Below, piece after piece: positions 7,123 to 14,577 of a stretch of 25,299 nt of DNA. The position numbers were made by a program, and so were the translations under genes. This DNA is from an uncultured Bacillota bacterium. Its GTDB lineage: Bacteria > Bacillota > Clostridia > Oscillospirales > Oscillospiraceae. Numbering within the stretch: position 1 is the stretch's first letter; each line of letters starts with the position of its first letter. The notes below the pieces were generated by a model. It ran no database searches, had not been told where the DNA came from, and was given only the letters and a program-made list of their open reading frames with translations. The stretch spans positions 1 through 25,299 of the forward strand of contig CALACZ010000109.1 of the NCBI GenBank assembly GCA_937890735.1. Reading direction: 5' to 3'.

Positions 7123-8472
7123 TCACGCCTGGGTGATCTCCGTCCGGCAGGATGTAAGGATGCCGTCTGACTGGAACAGCACCTTGGCGGTTTCTGCGTC
7201 GGGGGCGAGGAGGGAGAAGCCTGTGCCGGTGGGGCAGGCTTCGTAGGTCGTGCCGTCCAGCAGTACATAGACGGGCGAATCCGCGTCCGGGGATGCGCCG
7301 TCAAACGCGGCGGTATAGCACACCAGCCCATCCCAGTCAGACGCGCTTTTTGTGAGCGCGATCGTCTGCCCAGACGGCGCGGCAGCGTCCGCCGTGACCT
7401 CCCGCGCCGGCGCGGGGAACTCCGGCGGGCGCGTGCACAGCCAGCGCAGATTGCGCTCGACCAGCTCCACCGCTAAAACGTCCGGCTGCGCGTCATCCAG
7501 CAGCGACAGATCATACGGCATGGCGCGCGAGAAGGTCGCCGTGCCGAACGACTCCGCCATGTCCTCATGCAGCGCGTTTCCGAACGAGTCGCGGAACAGC
7601 AGCAGACTGCCCGCCGCCGTGCTGGTCGTGCGGATGAGCTGATCGTCCGCGCCGCGCACATCGCCGTCATACGAAAACGTTCGCGCGCGCGCAAGCGACA
7701 AGCCTTCCTCCTGCCGCCTGGACGCGGGATAGAGCATCTGATACAGGTCGCCGGTGTGCGCCTGCATGGTAAACACCTCGTCTGCCAGCGTCCCCTCGCG
7801 CCCCAGCGCGCGCAGGATCTCATCGTGCGCCAGCGCCGAGCCGTAGCCGTTCCAGTGGCTGTCCGTGCGGTAATACGTCAGCGCGTCCGCGCCCAAAAGC
7901 GCCCCGCGCACATCGCAGTACGCCACCTGCTGCACATCCAGCGCCGCCAGCAGCCGGTCAAGATCGGACGCGCCCCCGGCGCGGACATAGCGCGCGGGCA
8001 TCGCGTCCGGGTAGAGCGTATTTTTATTGGGCGCGCAGATAAACAAAAACTGCGCGCCATGCGCCGCGGCATACTCCTGCACAAGATACAGATTGCGCGC
8101 CGCGCACCAGAGCTCGCGCTCCGTCATCGGGTCGCTGCCGGTGTAGTCGCACAGCGTGTCGGCATAGTAAAGCCAGCCATCCGCGCCGAGCAGGACATCG
8201 TCCACGGCGGACTGATGAAACACCGCCGTGTCGAGCCGCGCATTGGCGGTGATGAGTTCCTGCCGCAGCCCGAACGTGTCCGCAAAATAGTCCGCCGCGT
8301 CGGACAGCACATCCCAGTTGACGCGCCCCGCGGAGATCACGCGCGGCTTTGCCGCCGGGCGCTCATTCGCCCCCGGCGCGGACGGCCCTGCCAGCAGAAA
8401 CACCGCCAGCGGGATCGCGCAGAGCGCGAAAAACAGGATGCAGAAAAGTCGCTTTAGTCCGTTCTTTTCCAT
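7123..8472 (-). CDS. AlgJ/AlgX/DHHW-like SGNH O-acyltransferase partner
   Basis: A 449-residue protein with one N-terminal membrane anchor (about residues 8-28) and an extracellular SGNH-type domain. The AlgX/AlgJ/DHHW signature TDSHWN (203-208, Asp204 and His206) and the later RDSFGNA (294-300, Ser296) supply a full catalytic triad. Residues after ~360 look like a separate beta domain, in the position of the carbohydrate-binding module of AlgX. Family members take an acyl group from a membrane MBOAT protein and place it on a cell-surface polymer. The MBOAT gene ends only ten bases upstream, so the two form a pair. GAGGG stands six bases before the ATG. The acceptor polymer is unknown. This is the last gene of the long run. 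Confidence 0.85.
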   Translation of the reverse strand: MEKNGLKRLFCILFFALCAIPLAVFLLAGPSAPGANERPAAKPRVISAGRVNWDVLSDAADYFADTFGLRQELITANARLDTAVFHQSAVDDVLLGADGWLYYADTLCDYTGSDPMTERELWCAARNLYLVQEYAAAHGAQFLFICAPNKNTLYPDAMPARYVRAGGASDLDRLLAALDVQQVAYCDVRGALLGADALTYYRTDSHWNGYGSALAHDEILRALGREGTLADEVFTMQAHTGDLYQMLYPASRRQEEGLSLARARTFSYDGDVRGADDQLIRTTSTAAGSLLLFRDSFGNALHEDMAESFGTATFSRAMPYDLSLLDDAQPDVLAVELVERNLRWLCTRPPEFPAPAREVTADAAAPSGQTIALTKSASDWDGLVCYTAAFDGASPDADSPVYVLLDGTTYEACPTGTGFSLLAPDAETAKVLFQSDGILTSCRTEITQA

Positions 8473-8481
8473 GAAAAACCC

Positions 8482-9813
8482 TCAAAATGCCGCGTAAATA
8501 AACGGCTGGAACGCCCCGGCGCTCATCGCCAGCAGACTCAGCGCAAACAGCGCCAGCGCCAGCACGCCGCGCGCCGCCATTGCGCCGCGCCGGGACGAGA
8601 TTTTCTTCCAAAGCGCCCCCACCGGCAGGCAGAGCAGCACGCCGAGCGCACACAGGGTGAGCGTCCGCGCATCCAGCGCCGCTGCCAGCGCGGCGCGGCA
8701 GGCGGCATTTGCCGAAAAACCCGTGAACATCGCCCGCACGAGCGCCGCCGCCTGCGAAAGACTCGCTGCGCGGAACAGCGCAAAGCCGAGCACCACCACG
8801 AGCAGCGCGTAAAGATGCCCGTACCAGCGCCCGCGCAGCTTCTGCGGCAGCTTCAGCGCCGTCTCGAGGCAGCTCCACAGCCCGTGCCACACACCCCAAA
8901 GGAGAAACGTCAGCCCGCTGCCGTGCCACAGCCCGGTCGCCAGGAAAACAACCATTTTATTGCCCATCGTGCGCAGCAGCCCCTTGCGGCTGCCGCCGAG
9001 CGGAATGTAGAGATAATCCCGAAACCACGCCGAGAGCGAGATATGCCACCGCCGCCAGAACTCCGTGATGCTGGTGGCGCAGTACGGGTCGCGGAAATTT
9101 TCCGGCAGGCGCACGCCAAACAGCAGCCCCAGCCCGATCGCCATATCGCTGTAGCCCGAAAAATCGAAATAAAGCTGCAAGCAATAGCACGCCGCGCCCA
9201 TCCACGCGCACAGCGCGTCATAGCCCGTCTGCCCGTACACGGCGTTCGCCAGCTCCGCCGCCGCGGCGGAAAGCAAAACTTTTTTGAACAGCCCGCCCGC
9301 AAAGCGGCAGATGCCGTCATAGGCGCCACTCCAGGTCGTCCGGCGCGCTTGCAGATACGGCTGCACGGCAGAGAATTTCATGAGCGGTCCGGCGGTGAGC
9401 TGCGGGAAAAACGTCAGATATTGCAGCACGCGCCAAAAGCTCCTTGTGCCGCTCTCCGGCGCGCGGTACACGTCCACAATGTAGCTGATCGCCTGAAACG
9501 TGTAAAACGAAATGCCCAGCGGCAGCGCGCCGAAGAATTTATACGCCCCCAGCACAGCGAGGTCCAGCACGATGCACCCCGCCAGGATCGCCCGCCTCCC
9601 GCGCGTACACACGCAGAGCCACCGCCCCACGGCATAGTGCAGCACGCACGAGGCAAGCAGCAGCGGCAGATGCCGCAGGTCGCCGAAGGCGTAAAACACG
9701 AGCCCCGCCGCGACCAGCAGCGCGTTTTTGAGCGCGGGCTTCCGCAGCAGCGCATACAGCGCCGCCGTCAGCGGAAGAAACGCAAACAGAAAAATCGGGG
9801 AAGCAAAGTTCAT
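8482..9813 (-). CDS. AlgI-like MBOAT O-acyltransferase
   Basis: A 443-residue polytopic membrane protein. The MBOAT core is plain: QLTAGPLMKF near 138-147, FRDPYCATSITEFWRRWHIS near 240-259, and GLWHGSG with His297 followed by WGVWHG with His310, the two histidines of the family. The C terminus is FQPFIYAAF, with Tyr440. An F-x-Y-x-x-F tail is shared by many AlgI-type MBOATs and by DltX and is thought to carry the acyl group out to the SGNH partner. The start at 9813 (MNFASP) has GAGGAG seven bases upstream; a longer frame to 9990 has no such support. It is paired with the AlgJ/DHHW-like gene downstream. Confidence 0.92.
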   Translation of the reverse strand: MNFASPIFLFAFLPLTAALYALLRKPALKNALLVAAGLVFYAFGDLRHLPLLLASCVLHYAVGRWLCVCTRGRRAILAGCIVLDLAVLGAYKFFGALPLGISFYTFQAISYIVDVYRAPESGTRSFWRVLQYLTFFPQLTAGPLMKFSAVQPYLQARRTTWSGAYDGICRFAGGLFKKVLLSAAAAELANAVYGQTGYDALCAWMGAACYCLQLYFDFSGYSDMAIGLGLLFGVRLPENFRDPYCATSITEFWRRWHISLSAWFRDYLYIPLGGSRKGLLRTMGNKMVVFLATGLWHGSGLTFLLWGVWHGLWSCLETALKLPQKLRGRWYGHLYALLVVVLGFALFRAASLSQAAALVRAMFTGFSANAACRAALAAALDARTLTLCALGVLLCLPVGALWKKISSRRGAMAARGVLALALFALSLLAMSAGAFQPFIYAAF

Positions 9814-9833
9814 GGGAAGCTCCTCATGTGGCT

Positions 9834-10787
9834 TTAGGGGAAATAATATTGGAATCCGTTGTAGAGACCGTCCTCGCCCTCCGACATACGGAACGCGTCG
9901 ATCGCGCCGCGATCGAACTGATAGAGATAGGCATATTCGAGTTGCACATCGTACAGATATGTCCCGTCCGCCTCGTCGATCATCGTCCACGCGTGGTCGT
10001 TGTCTGCGCGGGATTCCTGCCCCGCGACGACATACGCCTGGTAGCCCAGCCGCCGCGCGCAGTACATGAACAGCGCCGCAAAGCAGTAGCAGTTGCCCTT
10101 GCCCTGCCGCAAAAACAGCTCCGCCGCCGCCTGCGCCCAGTCGGTCGTCCCGGCGGCGTAGTGCGCCGCCGAGAGATAGCGGTAATTGTCGCGGATGTAG
10201 TCGAATGCCGCGCGGAGCCTATCCTGCGCGGGCGCGCCGGGATCGCCGCAGGCGGTCAGCAGAAGCTGCCGAACTCCCTCGTCGATCTCCGCGCTGCCGC
10301 TCGTGTAGCGCCCGTCCGCGTCAAAGGTCAGGTAGCCGTCCGTGCCGCCTGCCAGCAGCGTGAGGTCATCCTGCACGTCGTAAAGCGCCTCGCCGTCGTC
10401 AAACAAGCCGGTCTCCGGCGAGCGCAGTGCGTAGCCATCCTCGCCGGTGTGGTAGTAGAGCGTATCGCCGCAGCGGTTCACGCCGCGCGCAAAGCGGTAT
10501 AGCGTGCCGTCCGGCTGAACATACAGCAGCAGCCCGTCCAGCTCCGTCAGCCCGGATGCCGTGACCGGCTCGCCGCCGGAATAATAGCGCGCCGCGCCGT
10601 CCTGCTCCGCGATGCCGTCCGGGATCGCTTCCGGCGCATCGGGGGCATCGGCAGCCGCCTCTTCGGCAGGCGCGGTCGAAATGACCGGCTGCGCCGGCGT
10701 TTCCGCCACGGCGGCAGGCTCGCTTGCGGCGCTGCATCCGCACAGCAGCAGCGCCAGAAAAAGCGTCAGAATAAGCCGCTTCCTCAT
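9834..10787 (-). CDS. Transglutaminase-like lipoprotein
   Basis: A 317-residue lipoprotein with a short signal and lipobox LCGC (Cys18), then an Ala/Pro/Glu-rich linker to about residue 60. Residues ~65-165 hold beta-hairpin-like G-x-x-YY/DG-type repeats (LLLYVQPDGTLYRF, LYYHTGEDG, YLTFDADGRY). The C-terminal half is a transglutaminase-like papain fold with KGNCYCFA (Cys233), DHAW (His265) and YDV (Asp280), so the triad is intact. The closest relative in the window is the SLH-transglutaminase protein at 18799-20280, which shares both the repeat region and the enzyme domain. The ATG overlaps the upstream stop as ATGA, indicating translational coupling. It may cut or cross-link surface proteins or peptides; the substrate is unknown. 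Confidence 0.85.
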   Translation of the reverse strand: MRKRLILTLFLALLLCGCSAASEPAAVAETPAQPVISTAPAEEAAADAPDAPEAIPDGIAEQDGAARYYSGGEPVTASGLTELDGLLLYVQPDGTLYRFARGVNRCGDTLYYHTGEDGYALRSPETGLFDDGEALYDVQDDLTLLAGGTDGYLTFDADGRYTSGSAEIDEGVRQLLLTACGDPGAPAQDRLRAAFDYIRDNYRYLSAAHYAAGTTDWAQAAAELFLRQGKGNCYCFAALFMYCARRLGYQAYVVAGQESRADNDHAWTMIDEADGTYLYDVQLEYAYLYQFDRGAIDAFRMSEGEDGLYNGFQYYFP

Positions 10788-11488
10788 TGTGCTCCCTCCT
10801 GCGCAGCCGGCGCGAGGGTGTCAAACGCCGCCTGAAGCGCCGCGCAGTCCTCGCCCGCGGGGTAGATCGCGCTGACGCACCACAGCGTGCCGTCCAGCTC
10901 CACGAGCTTTACGCGCGCATCCACCTCCGGCGCGCCGCCGTAGGCGTCCGCGTGCAGCGACGCGTCAAAAACGCCGTCGCTGTCCTCCAGCACCGTGACC
11001 GCAACGTCGTCGGTCGCGGGCGCGGCATAGTAATACGCCTGAAGCGCCCCCACGCAGATGCGCGAGAGCTCGGCGTCCTTCAGCATTTTGAGCGTTGCGC
11101 TCAGCGGCTGCACATCCAGCCGCGCCGTCTGCCCCTCCGCCAGCGGCAGCAGCGATTCCAGCTGCCCCGAGCGCGTGGGATGGAGCTGCGCATCGTCATA
11201 ATAAAGCGTCAGCGTGCCGTCCGCGAATTTTACCGGCGTGCCCTCCGGCGTCTGCGTGTCCGCAGACGTTTCCGGCGATGCAGGCGTCGTATCCCCGGCA
11301 GGCTGCGCGGTCTGCGACGTCTGCGCGTCCTGCGGCTCGTCACTCACCGTGCTGCCGGAGATATTCTTCACCTGCCGCACGATGAGGATCACGCTCACGG
11401 CAACCAGGACCAGCGCCAAAATCAGCAGAAAATACGGCTTGTGCCGCTTGAGATAGCGCCCCGGCGTGACTTTTCGTTCGTTTGCCAT
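10784..11488 (-). CDS. Single-pass membrane-anchored protein, unknown function
   Basis: I do not recognise this 234-residue protein. It has a basic cytoplasmic N terminus (about residues 1-17), one membrane helix (about 18-38), a Thr/Pro/Gln-rich linker (about 45-82) and an extracellular domain of about 145 residues with an acidic, mixed alpha/beta look. It contains no catalytic motif I can name. Its stop overlaps the start of the transglutaminase-like gene by four bases (ATGA), and it begins three bases after the upstream stop, so it belongs firmly to the run. A partner or scaffold role for the neighbouring surface enzymes is a guess. Confidence 0.8.
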   Translation of the reverse strand: MANERKVTPGRYLKRHKPYFLLILALVLVAVSVILIVRQVKNISGSTVSDEPQDAQTSQTAQPAGDTTPASPETSADTQTPEGTPVKFADGTLTLYYDDAQLHPTRSGQLESLLPLAEGQTARLDVQPLSATLKMLKDAELSRICVGALQAYYYAAPATDDVAVTVLEDSDGVFDASLHADAYGGAPEVDARVKLVELDGTLWCVSAIYPAGEDCAALQAAFDTLAPAAQEGAQ

Positions 11489-11490
11489 AG

Positions 11491-12726
11491 TCAGTTCCTT
11501 TCAGCCGTCAGGCTCTCCGGCGCGTCCGTCCGGCAGTACAGCGGGAACGCGTTGCGGTCCTGCGCAAACAGGATGATGGACTTCATATCCCGGTACAGAA
11601 CGTCCGAGGTCGCGTAGATGAGCCCGTCGTTGCCGGTGTCGGTCGTGCGGAGCTGATCCCAGTCACGGTAGCGGCTCGGCTGCACATAGGGGTCGGCAAC
11701 GAGGAAATAGCCCTTGCCGTCGATCTCCGTGTAGTCGCAGAGCACCATATAATGCTCCTGACTGGTAAACGCGCCGCTCACCACATGGATGATGGCAAGA
11801 TAGCCCTGATCAGCGATCTGGTCGGCGAGGACGGACATATCGACCTCGCTCTTCTGATAGATTGTGGGCGCTTCCAGCGTTGTGCCGTAGCGCTCATATT
11901 CGAGATTTTTATAGTACCGGGCGATGCCCTCAAAATACTCGTTCGGCAGACCGTAGCTCACGGGGTAATCATCCTGAAGGGCGTAGGTGCGCATCCAGCG
12001 CGGCGTGATCTCGACCTTGTGATAGGTAGAGAACACCATCGCCGCGCACGCGCAGCCGCAGCCGCGGTCCTTGAGCGTCGCGCCGTTGCCTTCAAATTCA
12101 AAGATCTCGCCCGCCCAGTCCGGGTCGGTCTGCGCAAAGTAGTAAAGATCGTCCAGCTTGCCGCTGCGCGCGACCGTGCCGTAGGTGCCCGACTTCGTCA
12201 GGCGGTATTTGTACATCGCCTCGATGTCGTGCCGCATATCCTCGCTCAGCGCGGGGAGCTGCGAAAGCAAAAACATCGTCAGCTCGTCGATGCAGGGCGT
12301 TTTGTCCTCCAGTCCGCAGAACAGGTAGATCGTGCGGAACAGCTCGGCGAGGTGATCGTCAAAATACGTCTCCACCGGCTCGTCCGCGCGCACCTGCGTA
12401 TAGGTGACGAACTCATTTTTGGGATACGTCGTATCGGAGTACAGCGCCCGCTTGACCTCGCGCACGCGCGCGTCCGACTGCCCGGGCTCGATGGCGTATT
12501 CCGACTCGTCATAGCGCTCGATGATATAGCGCGGCAGCAGCACGCGGTGAAACGAAACGCCGTCGTATTCAAACGTGTCGCTGCCCAAAACCATCGGCTG
12601 CCGCAGCTCGGCAAGGATCGGGTCGGTGTACGCATCGCGCGCGGCAGACGCCGGGATACAGAGCGAGCACAATGCCGCCATCAGCAGCGCCAGCGCCGTC
12701 AGGCGGCGAAAAGCCGTGTGTTTCAT
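11491..12726 (-). CDS. Secreted C39-like cysteine peptidase family protein
   Basis: The preferred start at 12726 (MKHTAF) gives 411 residues and has GAGGGG four bases upstream; an in-frame ATG at 12738 has that site inside its own first codons. A signal peptide ends near SAA (about residue 28). The C39_2-type papain core lies in the C-terminal half: GCGCACAAMV with likely nucleophile Cys223, EHYMVLCDY with His325, and VADPY with Asp345. The usual GCGPT is replaced by GCGCAC, leaving three closely spaced cysteines. The ~200-residue N-terminal part is helical-looking and unrecognised. There is no ABC transporter domain, so this is not a bacteriocin exporter. It is probably an extracellular peptidase or amidase-like enzyme acting on the envelope. 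Confidence 0.8.
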   Translation of the reverse strand: MKHTAFRRLTALALLMAALCSLCIPASAARDAYTDPILAELRQPMVLGSDTFEYDGVSFHRVLLPRYIIERYDESEYAIEPGQSDARVREVKRALYSDTTYPKNEFVTYTQVRADEPVETYFDDHLAELFRTIYLFCGLEDKTPCIDELTMFLLSQLPALSEDMRHDIEAMYKYRLTKSGTYGTVARSGKLDDLYYFAQTDPDWAGEIFEFEGNGATLKDRGCGCACAAMVFSTYHKVEITPRWMRTYALQDDYPVSYGLPNEYFEGIARYYKNLEYERYGTTLEAPTIYQKSEVDMSVLADQIADQGYLAIIHVVSGAFTSQEHYMVLCDYTEIDGKGYFLVADPYVQPSRYRDWDQLRTTDTGNDGLIYATSDVLYRDMKSIILFAQDRNAFPLYCRTDAPESLTAERN

Positions 12727-12739
12727 AGAACCCCTCATT

Positions 12740-13018
12740 TCAGCTCTGCGGCATCACATCGTAGACGCTCTCCGAGCCGTCCACATCGCGGTAGGTATAA
12801 ACCGTAAATCCGTCATACTGCCACTCGCCGTCCTCGCCGTCGCCGAGGCAGGAGGAGGCATAGCTGCTGCTCTGCGGCGCGCCGATGGCGTCGGTCAGCG
12901 CGGCGGCATCCTGCCCGATCATGCTCTGCGCGGTCTCCAGCGGATCGGCGTCCTTGCCGCAGGCGCACAGCGCCAGCGCCAGAACGAATGTCAAAACCAG
13001 CGTCAAAAACTTTTTCAT
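12740..13018 (-). CDS. Small lipoprotein of the SC-YDG family (copy 1)
   Basis: A 92-residue lipoprotein starting at ATG 13018 with GGAGG about five bases upstream. The upstream frame to 13078 is mostly out-of-frame dltX and is not used. The signal ends in lipobox LCAC (Cys20). The mature part has one compact domain: a helix-like segment with GQDAAALTDAIG, an S-C pair, then WQYDGFTVYTY. The lipoproteins at 18326-18769 and, more weakly, 17812-18315 share this pattern. The domain recalls the small SmpA/BamE-like fold, but this is only a resemblance. The dltX stop TAG overlaps the ribosome site, so the genes are tightly packed. Confidence 0.82.
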   Translation of the reverse strand: MKKFLTLVLTFVLALALCACGKDADPLETAQSMIGQDAAALTDAIGAPQSSSYASSCLGDGEDGEWQYDGFTVYTYRDVDGSESVYDVMPQS

Positions 13019-13026
13019 AGGTCCTC

Positions 13027-13188
13027 CTAAAACTCGCTGTAAATAAACGCGACGCCCTCCGCGTCCGAAACCAGCCACACCACAAAGATCGCCGCCGCCA
13101 GCAGCGCGCAGGCGAGCGCCAGCGTGTACCAGCGGGAAAAGACGAGCGCTTTAAGCCGCGCGCCAAAATTCTGTAATCGCTTTGTCAA
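13027..13188 (-). CDS. dltX: DltX-like single-helix D-alanylation peptide
   Basis: A 53-residue peptide with a basic N terminus, one membrane helix (about residues 19-40) and the C terminus GVAFIYSEF before a TAG stop. The family ends in FIYNEF-like tails, whose tyrosine is thought to carry D-alanine between DltB and DltD. Length, topology, tail and place inside a dlt locus all agree. No ATG fits. The likely start is TTG at 13188, eight bases after GGGGTGG; TTG at 13194 is the alternative. The gene overlaps the 3' end of dltD by 38 bases in another frame. In most Firmicutes dltX comes first in the operon, ahead of dltA; here it follows dltD. Confidence 0.8.
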   Translation of the reverse strand: MTKRLQNFGARLKALVFSRWYTLALACALLAAAIFVVWLVSDAEGVAFIYSEF

Positions 13189-14344
13189 CGGCAAGCCACC
13201 CCTTCCAGCCAAGATGCATGGTGTCGCACAGGAAATACGGCTCGTATTCATACGCCGTCAAATCCAGCAGCGTCACGTTTTCATACTGCGCGGCGATTTG
13301 CCGCACATTTTCGTAATATTCGCTCCGCTTTTCAGCGGAAAAGCCCGTGTAGTCGCTCCATTTGCCGTTCAGCGGCACATGGACGAACAGCACGTCCAGC
13401 TGCTTTGCCGCGCACACGTCAAACAGGCAGCGCAGGTCGTCATATTCCGGCGACTGCGCGTAGCTCAGCGCCGCGTCCTTGTCCTTCTGCTGCGCAAGAC
13501 GGCGACCGACGTAAGTATTGTAGTAGCCGTCCTCCATGTAAAAATCGTTGCCCGTGACCATCTGCTCCGCCTGCGCCAGCGCCGCTGCTTCCTCCGCCTG
13601 CCAGTCGATGTCGGCAGACGCGGCGGTCTTTTCGGCAGGCGCGGCAGCCATCGCCCTGCGGGCGGACGCGAGGTCGCGTGTGTCCAGCAGCCATTTTGAC
13701 AGCGCGGCATAGGGCGCGAGCAGCGCTTCCATCGCCGCGTTTTCGCTTGCTGCGGCGCGGCTCATCAGTCCCGCCGCCGTGTGCGTTTGAAGGTCAGCGC
13801 CGTACTGTGCATTATATTCGCAGGTCAGCTGCTGTACGCGCGCGGCGAGATATTGGCGCGATTCCTCCGGCAGCGATTTGTCGGCAAGGAGCGAGAGCAT
13901 CTGCTGCTCGGAAAAATTCGCCATAAACAGGTCCGGCGCAATACCGTCCGGGACATACGACTGCGGCGCGGTGATGAGGACGATCTGCTTGCCCGTCAGA
14001 CTGTCGCCCGACGCGGCGATCGCCATCGCGTGCACGAGCGACTGGCACGAGCCGCGCCCGATGAGATCCACCTGAAAGCCGCAGCGCCCGCCTGCAAAGA
14101 AATTCGCGGGATGCGTGCAAATTTCCGTGGTTTTCAGCTCGCTCGAGCCGAAGATCGTCAGCGTGTCGGGTGACTCCGCCGCCGCCTTCATGAGATACTC
14201 GCCCGTGATCTTCTCCGGCACAGGATTGTCCCCCAGCGCGGGCGGATAGTCCGGCATCGTCGCCTCCAGCCCCCAGCGCACCAGCGCCAGCGCCAGCGCC
14301 GCGGCACACAGGCACGCGAGCGCCCTGAATAAAGCCTTTCGCAT
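13151..14344 (-). CDS. dltD: D-alanyl transfer protein DltD
   Basis: A 397-residue protein with an N-terminal membrane anchor (about residues 5-24) and an extracellular SGNH-like domain. The DltD signature FGSSEL is at 65-70 (nucleophile Ser67 or Ser68), and the C-terminal DTMHLGWKGW supplies the Asp and His. DltD places D-alanine from the DltB/DltX complex on teichoic acids, reducing negative charge. An Ala-rich stretch near residues 215-260 looks like a lineage-specific insert. The start lies three bases after dltC with only a weak GGGA site, so translation is probably coupled. The signal anchor is encoded partly by GCCAGC repeats (about 14279-14300), which spell Ala-Leu. Confidence 0.93.
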   Translation of the reverse strand: MRKALFRALACLCAAALALALVRWGLEATMPDYPPALGDNPVPEKITGEYLMKAAAESPDTLTIFGSSELKTTEICTHPANFFAGGRCGFQVDLIGRGSCQSLVHAMAIAASGDSLTGKQIVLITAPQSYVPDGIAPDLFMANFSEQQMLSLLADKSLPEESRQYLAARVQQLTCEYNAQYGADLQTHTAAGLMSRAAASENAAMEALLAPYAALSKWLLDTRDLASARRAMAAAPAEKTAASADIDWQAEEAAALAQAEQMVTGNDFYMEDGYYNTYVGRRLAQQKDKDAALSYAQSPEYDDLRCLFDVCAAKQLDVLFVHVPLNGKWSDYTGFSAEKRSEYYENVRQIAAQYENVTLLDLTAYEYEPYFLCDTMHLGWKGWLAVDKAITEFWRAA

Positions 14345-14347
14345 CGC

Positions 14348-14566
14348 TTATCCCAGCAGCGCGGCGAGCTTTGCGGGCGTGGAAATTTCCTCGCGCGTCA
14401 GGTTTGCAACATCCAGCTTCACCTGGAACTGCTCCAGCCGCACCAGCAGCTCGACCAGCCCGAAGGAATCCAGAATGCCCTCCTCAAACAGCTCGGTCTC
14501 CGGGGTGATCTCCCCGTCGTCCGCGCCGGTGATGTCGTTCAGAATTTCAATGATCGTATCCGTCAT
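14348..14566 (-). CDS. dltC: D-alanyl carrier protein DltC
   Basis: A 72-residue acyl carrier protein. The phosphopantetheine site is LDSFG with Ser34, matching the Dcp consensus, and the acidic helices around it are typical. The start at 14566 has GGAGG seven bases upstream; a longer frame to 14650 would overlap dltB and is not used. DltA loads D-alanine on the pantetheine arm as a thioester, and DltB accepts it. The length is slightly below the usual 78-81 residues. Confidence 0.95.
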   Translation of the reverse strand: MTDTIIEILNDITGADDGEITPETELFEEGILDSFGLVELLVRLEQFQVKLDVANLTREEISTPAKLAALLG

Positions 14567-14577
14567 GGTATTTCCTC

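Noticed and set aside
7567..9837. Long plus-strand frames opposite the AlgJ-like and MBOAT genes
   Set aside because: Arg/Gln/Pro-rich products, mirror frames of GC-rich genes whose motifs are clear on the minus strand.
14279..14300. GCCAGC hexamer repeats in dltD as a phase-variation tract
   Set aside because: Six-base units keep the frame and there are only about three copies. They encode Ala-Leu in a membrane anchor, so ordinary composition explains them.
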